Positions 1-2,378 of a stretch of 7,335 bases of DNA are shown piece by piece; position 1 is the stretch's first letter, and every line of letters begins with the position of its first letter. The notes beneath the pieces are model-generated. The model was not told where the DNA came from, made no database searches, and saw only the letters and a list, made by a program, of their open reading frames with translations. The DNA is from Candidatus Kerfeldbacteria bacterium (lineage in GTDB: Bacteria; Patescibacteriota; Patescibacteriia; SBBC01; JACPUP01), in NCBI GenBank assembly GCA_016192205.1, contig JACPUP010000039.1, positions 1 through 7,335 of the forward strand, given 5' to 3'. A program made the position numbers and the translations under genes.

Positions 1-169
1 GGTCGTAGTGGTCGGGGTGGCCGTGCGTGATGAGCACCACGTCCGGCTTCGGCAAGTCAGCCGGCTTGAACAACCCTTCGACGAACACGAACGTACCGGG
101 GTCGAACAGCAGCTTAAAGCCGTCTTCTTCCAGGAGCACGCACGAGTGGAGGTATTTCGTAATCGTCAT
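1..169 (-). CDS. MBL-fold metal-dependent hydrolase, N-terminal part (cut by window edge)
   Basis: Only the first 56 residues are in the window; the gene continues beyond base 1. The peptide starts MTITKYLHSC, runs through LLFDPG and ends in VVLITHGHPDHYD. This is the start of a metallo-beta-lactamase fold: a beta strand with a conserved His-Ser/Ala-Cys segment, an (I/L)xDPG strand, then the metal-binding HxHxDH motif (H49, H51, D53, H54). Members of this UlaG/RNase Z-like group are hydrolases that bind two metal ions; the substrate cannot be told from this fragment. The ATG at 169 is chosen because the frame is closed by a TAG about 9 bases upstream. No good Shine-Dalgarno precedes it, so it may use a short or leaderless transcript. 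It is divergent from the gene at 315. The family call is firm; the precise function is unknown. Confidence 0.88.
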   Translation of the reverse strand, partial: MTITKYLHSCVLLEEDGFKLLFDPGTFVFVEGLFKPADLPKPDVVLITHGHPDHYD

Positions 170-209
170 ACGACTAGTGTCCCGCAATTTGTGAGGTCAT
201 GCAACCACC

Positions 210-240
210 TTGACAATACGAGAAATAAGGGGCTAGAGTA
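210..240 (+). promoter_or_regulatory. Putative sigma70-like promoter for the 315-945 operon
   Basis: A perfect TTGACA (210-215) is followed 19 bases later by TAGAGT (235-240). The spacer is 1-2 bases longer than ideal. It lies in the divergent intergenic region and would give a leader of about 65-70 nt before the ATG at 315. The -35 box overlaps TTGTCA on the opposite strand, so the divergent promoters might overlap, but I see no convincing -10 for the minus strand. Confidence 0.5.
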
Positions 241-248
241 CCCAGTCC

Positions 249-268
249 GTCCATAATCTTCAATGGAC
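249..268 (+). other. Small hairpin in the 5' leader of the 315 gene
   Basis: GTCCAT (249-254) and ATGGAC (263-268) form a 6-bp stem with an 8-base loop in the predicted leader. No known riboswitch or attenuator was recognised; it may only stabilise the mRNA. Confidence 0.3.
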
Positions 269-314
269 AATTAACGGACGACTGCACACCGTCACAATCC
301 GAGTGGAGGTAATA

Positions 315-722
315 ATGCGCACACGACTCGTCTTCGGCTGGCTTGGGTTCGTCGGGGTGGTTCTGTCCGCCCCCATGACCGTGGACGCGATCCACGACAC
401 AGACACCCGCGATGCGCCAACGACGCTCTACACCACCGCCTGGGGTGTCGGCACGTTCGAGCACCCGCAAGTCGGAAAACCCGAACCGACGCTGGTCGTC
501 TGGACCGAGACTGTTGGCGCCGACGGCAAGATGAGTCGGTTCAGCGGGATCGTCGAACCGAAGACAAAAATCCACGTTCCGAACATTGAGAAGTTTGACC
601 GGAAGAACCTCTCGTCGCTCAATGGTCGTCTCGTCGCCGCCCAGGGCCGCATCCGCCAAGAGGGCCGGGGCGAGTCAATGAAGGTGTTCCTTGAGGAGGT
701 ATGGATCCTTGTACTCGAATGA
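315..722 (+). CDS. Small exported protein of unknown function (135 aa)
   Basis: I do not recognise the family. The protein begins MRTRLVFGWLGFVGVVLSAP, a basic n-region plus hydrophobic core (about residues 5-18), followed by a plausible signal-peptidase I site after VDA (A25). The mature part is about 110 residues, without cysteines or a membrane segment, with alternating beta-type stretches such as LVVWTET and KVFLEEVWILVL. It ends in a G-x-V-type strand pattern reminiscent of small OB-like or beta-barrel domains, but that is only an impression. The ATG at 315 is preferred over the upstream in-frame GTG at 303 because GGAGGT (305-310) sits 4-5 bases before it. Its last 14 bases overlap the next gene, so the two are co-transcribed and probably translationally coupled. 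Confidence 0.75.
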   Translation: MRTRLVFGWLGFVGVVLSAPMTVDAIHDTDTRDAPTTLYTTAWGVGTFEHPQVGKPEPTLVVWTETVGADGKMSRFSGIVEPKTKIHVPNIEKFDRKNLSSLNGRLVAAQGRIRQEGRGESMKVFLEEVWILVLE

Positions 723-945
723 AGAAGTCGAACAGTTGATCCTGCGGGTTGACGAACGGCTCCTCACCGCCGGCGCCCACACGCTGTCGGGCGAACCCAA
801 GGTACGGGGTGCAATCCGGCTGCTGCAGGAACAGTACCGTCGGTCCGCCGCCGCCTTCGCCGACGATCTCTGTCGGCGGCTGCTGCAAGCGGCGTACTGC
901 GAACGCATCCGGCAGCTCCAAAGCGGCGCCAGGCAGGGCTGGTAA
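709..945 (+). CDS. Small Arg-rich helical protein of unknown function (78 aa, TTG start)
   Basis: The start is a TTG at 709 inside the end of the preceding gene. A near-perfect Shine-Dalgarno AGGAGGT (694-700) lies 8 bases before it, still within the upstream coding sequence. This spacing fixes the start better than the TTG at 691, which is part of the Shine-Dalgarno itself. The peptide (MYSNEEVEQLILRVDERLL...) is predicted mostly alpha-helical, with a C-terminal half rich in Arg, Gln and Ala and two cysteines (C55, C64). There is no signal peptide or membrane segment, so it is probably cytoplasmic, unlike its exported neighbour. The stop is TAA, followed 60 bases later by a strong terminator. 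No family recognised. The coding call rests on the Shine-Dalgarno, coupling and operon position. Confidence 0.65.
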   Translation: MYSNEEVEQLILRVDERLLTAGAHTLSGEPKVRGAIRLLQEQYRRSAAAFADDLCRRLLQAAYCERIRQLQSGARQGW

Positions 946-1003
946 GCCCTCAACTCCATTGCCTCTGCCGCACACGGCGTCCTTTCCCGAATCGGACGCC
1001 TCT

Positions 1004-1037
1004 CGGACCTGCGCACTGCGCGCAGGTCCGTCTTTCT
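1004..1037 (+). terminator. Rho-independent terminator of the 315-945 operon
   Basis: CGGACCTGCGC (1004-1014) pairs perfectly over 11 bp with GCGCAGGTCCG (1020-1030) around a 5-base loop, followed by TCTTTCT (1031-1037). The T-rich tail is on the + strand only. Confidence 0.85.
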
Positions 1038-1039
1038 AT

Positions 1040-1076
1040 ACAAGAAATCCGGCAGACGCACGAGGCGACTGCCGGA
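1040..1076 (-). terminator. Rho-independent terminator of the minus-strand tRNA operon
   Basis: Read on the minus strand, TCCGGCAG (1076-1069) pairs with CTGCCGGA (1055-1048) over 8 bp around a 13-base loop, followed by TTTCTTGT (1047-1040). It starts 6 bases past the CCA end of the last tRNA and lies back to back with the opposing + strand terminator at 1004-1037. Confidence 0.8.
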
Positions 1077-1081
1077 GGTAC

Positions 1082-1157
1082 TGGAGCTGGTGACAGGACT
1101 TGAACCTGCGACTCGCGGGCGTGAAGCTCGCCGCTCTACCAACTGAGCTACACCAGC
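1082..1157 (-). tRNA. tRNA with positional anticodon TCA; isotype uncertain (Gly-like body)
   Basis: A 76-nt cloverleaf including encoded CCA (1084-1082). The acceptor GCTGGTG pairs with CACCAGC, the D-stem is GCTC/GAGC, and the T-stem GCAGG/CCTGT (one G-T) closes the loop TTCAAGT. Counting from either arm gives anticodon stem GCGAG/CCCGC with one A-C mismatch and loop CTTCACG, so positions 34-36 are TCA (1124-1122), complementary to the UGA stop. Position 37 is C, which is unusual. The discriminator is U73, typical of bacterial tRNA-Gly and tRNA-Cys, and the arms resemble tRNA-Gly. There is no long variable arm, so it is not a normal tRNA-Sec. Shifting the loop by one base gives CAC (Val) but costs another stem mismatch. 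It is the last gene of the operon. That it is a tRNA is secure; the anticodon and amino acid are not. Confidence 0.75.
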
Positions 1158-1165
1158 TGCTGGCG

Positions 1166-1238
1166 GTGCCCCACCAGGAGTCGAACCTGGGACCTCTGGA
1201 TTATGAGTCCAGCGCTCTACCAGTTGAGCTATGGGGCA
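1166..1238 (-). tRNA. tRNA-Met elongator or tRNA-Ile2 (anticodon CAT)
   Basis: An uninterrupted 73-nt cloverleaf. The acceptor is TGCCCCA/TGGGGCA, the D-stem GCTC/GAGC, the anticodon stem CTGGA/TCCAG with loop CTCATAA (anticodon CAT at 1205-1203), and the T-stem CCAGG/CCTGG with loop TTCGACT. It lacks initiator features: there is no G-C run in the anticodon stem and pair 11-24 is C-G. That leaves elongator Met or a lysidine-modified Ile2, which the sequence alone does not separate. Oddities are a U1-A72 first pair, C at the discriminator position, and no encoded CCA (CCG follows), so the CCA must be added enzymatically. It lies 8 bases upstream of the next tRNA. Confidence 0.88.
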
Positions 1239-1257
1239 ATTCGCTGACGAAGAACGA

Positions 1258-1393
1258 GGGGCGGACGCCGAGGGAAGGAGAGCTCGGGCACCGGATCTGC
1301 TGGCCAATCCGGGAGCGCATGACGCTCGTCCGCCCTGACAAAGGGAGGGCGAGTGGTCGTCAGAGGGGTGAGTGGTCGTGGCACGACCTCTGA
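1258..1393. repeat. Inverted and direct repeats in the spacer between tRNA-Val and tRNA-CAT
   Basis: This 175-base spacer holds no gene but has structure. GGGCGGACG (1259-1267) is complementary to CGTCCGCCC (1327-1335). GAGTGGTCGT occurs twice (1351-1360, 1370-1379). GGTCGTG (1374-1380) pairs with CACGACC (1382-1388), and TCAGAGG (1360-1366) with CCTCTGA (1387-1393). These may be processing hairpins in the polycistronic tRNA transcript. Confidence 0.4.
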
Positions 1394-1413
1394 AAACCAA
1401 CCCGCCCATGGGA

Positions 1414-1531
1414 TGGTGGCGACGCAGGGATTTTCCGCCAGAGGCGGATCCGCTTTGACATTGTTATTGGTTGCGGAGAACCCCGTTACCCTGCCTGTCA
1501 AGCAGGTGCCTTACCGTTAGGCTACATCGCC
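1414..1531 (-). tRNA. tRNA-Val(GAC) interrupted by a 44-nt T-loop insertion
   Basis: The 5' part reads acceptor GGCGATG (1531-1525), TA, D-stem GCCT/AGGC with loop AACGGTA, then anticodon stem CCTGC/GCAGG with loop TTGACAG (anticodon GAC at 1499-1497). The 3' end reads CGTCGCC (1424-1418), which pairs with the 5' acceptor (one T-G), then A73 and encoded CCA (1416-1414). The T-stem CGGGG (1485-1481) pairs with CCCTG (1429-1425), but between the loop bases TTC (1480-1478) and AAAT (1433-1430) lie 44 extra bases. Removing them gives loop TTCAAAT and a 74-nt tRNA. A standard cloverleaf search is likely to miss it or report a pseudogene. The tRNA identity is strong; excision is inferred. Confidence 0.85.
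1434..1477 (-). other. 44-nt putative intron in the T-loop of tRNA-Val
   Basis: Inserted between T-loop positions 56 and 57. It is completely filled by two abutting hairpins: TCCGC (1477-1473) with GCGGA (1453-1449) around a 19-base loop, then TCCGCC (1448-1443) with GGCGGA (1439-1434) around TCT. The first TCCGC can alternatively pair with the last GCGGA (1438-1434), which would join the two intron ends. It is much too short for a group I or II intron and encodes nothing. Confidence 0.75.
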
Positions 1532-1539
1532 ACCGTTAA

Positions 1540-1662
1540 TGGTGCTCCAGGGAGGATTCGCCGTGCACCACTCCTCCGTCGGGTGCACGGTCCGGCCTTC
1601 AGGCCGGAAACCCCCAACCTCCAGATTTTCAGTCTGGCGCTCACCAATTGAGCTTCTGGAGC
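1540..1662 (-). tRNA. tRNA-Phe(GAA) interrupted by a 48-nt T-loop insertion
   Basis: Acceptor GCTCCAG (1662-1656) pairs perfectly with CTGGAGC (1550-1544), followed by A73 and encoded CCA (1542-1540). The D-stem is GCTC/GAGC with loop AATTGGT. The anticodon stem CCAGA/TCTGG carries loop CTGAAAA, anticodon GAA (1630-1628). The T-stem is GGGGG (1615-1611) with CCTCC (1555-1551), one G-T pair. The T-loop is broken: TT at 1610-1609, then 48 extra bases, then CGAAT (1560-1556). Joining gives TTCGAAT and a 75-nt tRNA. Positions 8-9 are AA instead of the usual TA. It is the second gene of the operon, downstream of tRNA-Arg. Confidence 0.87.
1561..1608 (-). other. 48-nt putative intron in the T-loop of tRNA-Phe
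   Basis: Made of one unpaired T, hairpin 1 (CCGGCC 1607-1602 with GGCCGG 1597-1592, loop TGAA), one A, and hairpin 2 (CCGTGCACC 1590-1582 with GGTGCACGG 1569-1561, 12-base loop). Hairpin 2 ends exactly at the predicted 3' junction. The boundary is placed between positions 55 and 56 so that C56, needed for the D-loop contact, comes from the 3' exon. Placing it one base later would leave T at position 56. Confidence 0.75.
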
Positions 1663-1695
1663 ACTTCGCATGGTGTGGAAAGAACGTGGGGAGGG

Positions 1696-1727
1696 GCGTC
1701 CGAGCGGCTGTGATGTGAGCCGGACGC
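1696..1727. repeat. Bulged hairpin in the tRNA-Arg to tRNA-Phe spacer
   Basis: GCGTCC (1696-1701) plus GGCT (1706-1709) pair with AGCC (1718-1721) plus GGACGC (1722-1727): 10 bp with a 4-base bulge. It sits in a 120-base spacer with no gene, and may be a processing or stability element of the precursor. Confidence 0.35.
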
Positions 1728-1782
1728 GGATGGAGTGTTCAAGGGCGCACAAAGCGCACGCAGTGAGCACCCTCCCCGGTGT

Positions 1783-1877
1783 TGGAGCGGATCCCCGGAT
1801 TCCTGCCTGCCGACAGGCAGGTGAACCAGGATTGGCGGATTAGGATTCCGCCTGCCTTACCAATTGGCGAGATCCGC
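1783..1877 (-). tRNA. tRNA-Arg(CCT) interrupted by a 20-nt T-loop insertion
   Basis: First gene of the operon, about 11 bases after the predicted transcription start. Acceptor GCGGATC (1877-1871) pairs perfectly with GATCCGC (1793-1787), followed by U73 and encoded CCA (1785-1783). The D-stem is GCC/GGC. The anticodon stem GCGGA/TCCGC has loop ATCCTAA, anticodon CCT (1844-1842), with two bases between the D and anticodon stems and a 4-base variable loop. The T-stem CCTGG (1830-1826) pairs with CCGGG (1798-1794), one T-G. The loop is TTC (1825-1823), 20 extra bases, then GAAT (1802-1799). Removal gives TTCGAAT and 75 nt. U73 is atypical for Arg, so Gly identity is an alternative, but the loop matches bacterial tRNA-Arg(CCU). 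Confidence 0.8.
1803..1822 (-). other. 20-nt putative intron (or hairpin expansion) in the T-loop of tRNA-Arg
   Basis: After one A, CCTGCCTG (1821-1814) pairs with CAGGCAGG (1809-1802) over 8 bp around loop TCGG. The last G (1802) doubles as T-loop position 57 of the restored tRNA. This is the smallest of the three T-loop insertions and the one most easily imagined as a retained expansion instead of an intron. Confidence 0.7.
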
Positions 1878-1894
1878 ACAAAGACAGCCGCGTC

Positions 1895-1923
1895 AAACTA
1901 GCGAATGTGCCGTTTCCTGTCAA
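1895..1923 (-). promoter_or_regulatory. Near-consensus promoter of the minus-strand tRNA operon
   Basis: On the minus strand TTGACA (1923-1918), a 17-base spacer, then TAGTTT (1900-1895). Transcription would start near 1888, about 11 bases before tRNA-Arg. This supports Arg-Phe-Val-CAT-TCA being one stable-RNA transcript that ends at 1040. Confidence 0.85.
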
Positions 1924-1951
1924 GGGTGTGGCGGAAAAACGCTTATTCGCC

Positions 1952-1957
1952 TACACT
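1952..1957 (+). promoter_or_regulatory. Possible -10 element for the tRNA-Pro transcript
   Basis: TACACT (1952-1957) lies 15 bases before the tRNA-Pro 5' end, a suitable distance for a short leader. No good -35 box is visible at 16-18 bases, so the call is weak. It is divergent from the minus-strand tRNA promoter. Confidence 0.35.
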
Positions 1958-2008
1958 ACGGCTGCGCAGCATCGGGGCATAGCGCAGCTGGTAGCGCGCA
2001 TGGTTTGG

Positions 2009-2178
2009 CCCGCCTCGCCTTGACCGCCAACAAATAAAGATTTACAAATGGACGTGTTTCTCAGATCGGGGATTGGCGCAGTTGGCTAGCGCGCCTGCTT
2101 TGGGAGCAGGAGGTCGCGAGTTCGAGTCTCGCATCCCCGATCTGGTAAATATGTCTGGGTCAAGGCGGTCGAGGCGGG
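2009..2178 (+). other. 170-nt putative intron of tRNA-Pro, with base-paired ends and a nested tRNA
   Basis: The ends are complementary: CCCGCCTCG (2009-2017) with CGAGGCGGG (2170-2178), 9 bp with no mismatch. This continues as CCTTGACC (2018-2025) with GGTCAAGG (2158-2165), 8 bp, after a 4-base bulge (2166-2169). An alternative register pairs GACCGCC (2022-2028) with GGCGGTC (2164-2170). Further in, ATTTAC (2040-2045) can pair with GTAAAT (2145-2150). The tip is the nested tRNA. The whole intron is therefore a rod of helices that would hold the two tRNA halves together. It has no ORF. Confidence 0.8.
2067..2140 (+). tRNA. tRNA-Pro(TGG) nested inside the tRNA-Pro intron
   Basis: A complete standard cloverleaf: acceptor CGGGGAT/ATCCCCG, D-stem GCGC/GCGC, anticodon stem CCTGC/GCAGG with loop TTTGGGA (anticodon TGG at 2101-2103), variable AGGTC, T-stem GCGAG/CTCGC with loop TTCGAGT, and A73 at 2140. 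All stems are fully paired, so it looks functional. CCA is not encoded. The flanks CAGAT (2062-2066) and ATCTG (2140-2144) extend the acceptor helix by 5 bp, so A73 would be paired in the precursor. It has the same anticodon as the outer tRNA but a diverged body, so the two are related copies and not a recent duplication. Confidence 0.92.
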
Positions 2179-2230
2179 GACCATGAGGTCGCCGGTTCGA
2201 ATCCGGCTGCCCCGACCAATCGATATTCGG

Positions 2231-2260
2231 CAGCCGTACGGCGGCGATACGCCACGGCTG
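2231..2260 (+). other. Hairpin downstream of tRNA-Pro
   Basis: CAGCCGT (2231-2237) pairs with ACGGCTG (2254-2260), continued by GGCG/CGCC after a 2-base bulge, 11 bp in total. No T-run follows, so it is not a clear terminator; it may be a 3' processing or stability element. The remainder of 2219-2341 shows no gene. Confidence 0.35.
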
Positions 2261-2341
2261 AACAGACAACTGACGAGTGAGGATCTGAACTCCTTCGGAG
2301 CACTTTCTTGTTTGACCGACGAGAATCTTTCCGCGACCCCC

Positions 2342-2370
2342 TTGCAAAATATTCTGTATTACGCTATAAT
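2342..2370 (+). promoter_or_regulatory. Strong promoter of the subtilase gene, giving a leaderless mRNA
   Basis: TTGCAA (2342-2347), a 17-base spacer, then a perfect TATAAT (2365-2370). The start codon is at 2379, only 8 bases after the -10 box, so the expected transcription start (about 2377-2379) coincides with the GTG. No Shine-Dalgarno can fit. Confidence 0.85.
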
Positions 2371-2378
2371 AGTGATAC

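Larger units (their letters stand above)
1973..2218 (+). tRNA. tRNA-Pro(TGG) interrupted by a 170-nt anticodon-loop intron
   Basis: The 5' exon (1973-2008) gives acceptor CGGGGCA, TA, D-stem GCGC/GCGC with loop AGCTGGTA, G26, anticodon stem CATGG and loop bases TTTGG. The 3' exon (2179-2218) gives loop bases GA, anticodon stem CCATG, variable loop AGGTC, T-stem GCCGG/CCGGC with loop TTCGAAT, acceptor TGCCCCG, A73 and encoded CCA. All stems pair perfectly across the gap. Joining yields loop TTTGGGA, anticodon TGG and a 76-nt tRNA, the normal bacterial tRNA-Pro form with the C1-G72 pair. The junction lies between positions 36 and 37. The intron contains a second complete tRNA-Pro. No sign of group I or II intron structure. 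The exon match is very strong; splicing is inferred. Confidence 0.88.

Noticed and set aside
1259..1335. CRISPR-like or mobile-element end repeats in the tRNA spacer
   Set aside because: The repeats are few, short and not regularly spaced; no transposase or target duplication was found.
675..1409. Long minus-strand open frame (244 codons) across the tRNA area
   Set aside because: It overlaps two + strand genes, two terminators and two tRNAs. The translated string includes peptides read from tRNA sequence and has no Shine-Dalgarno or family resemblance.
1414..1877. tRNA-Arg, -Phe and -Val as simple pseudogenes broken by random insertions
   Set aside because: The stems flanking every insert are intact and paired, the operon has a strong promoter and terminator, and all three inserts fall at nearly the same T-loop point as self-folding hairpins. 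Random decay would not give this.
2009..2178. Group I or group II self-splicing intron in tRNA-Pro
   Set aside because: 170 bases minus a 74-base tRNA leaves too little for the conserved cores; no P3-P7-like core, domain V or GTGYG start was seen.
2290..2313. CTCC-TTC-GGAG hairpin followed by CACTTTCTTGTTT as terminator of the tRNA-Pro transcript
   Set aside because: The stem is only 4 bp and the T-rich stretch begins 3 bases later, mixed with other bases. Possible but too weak to list.
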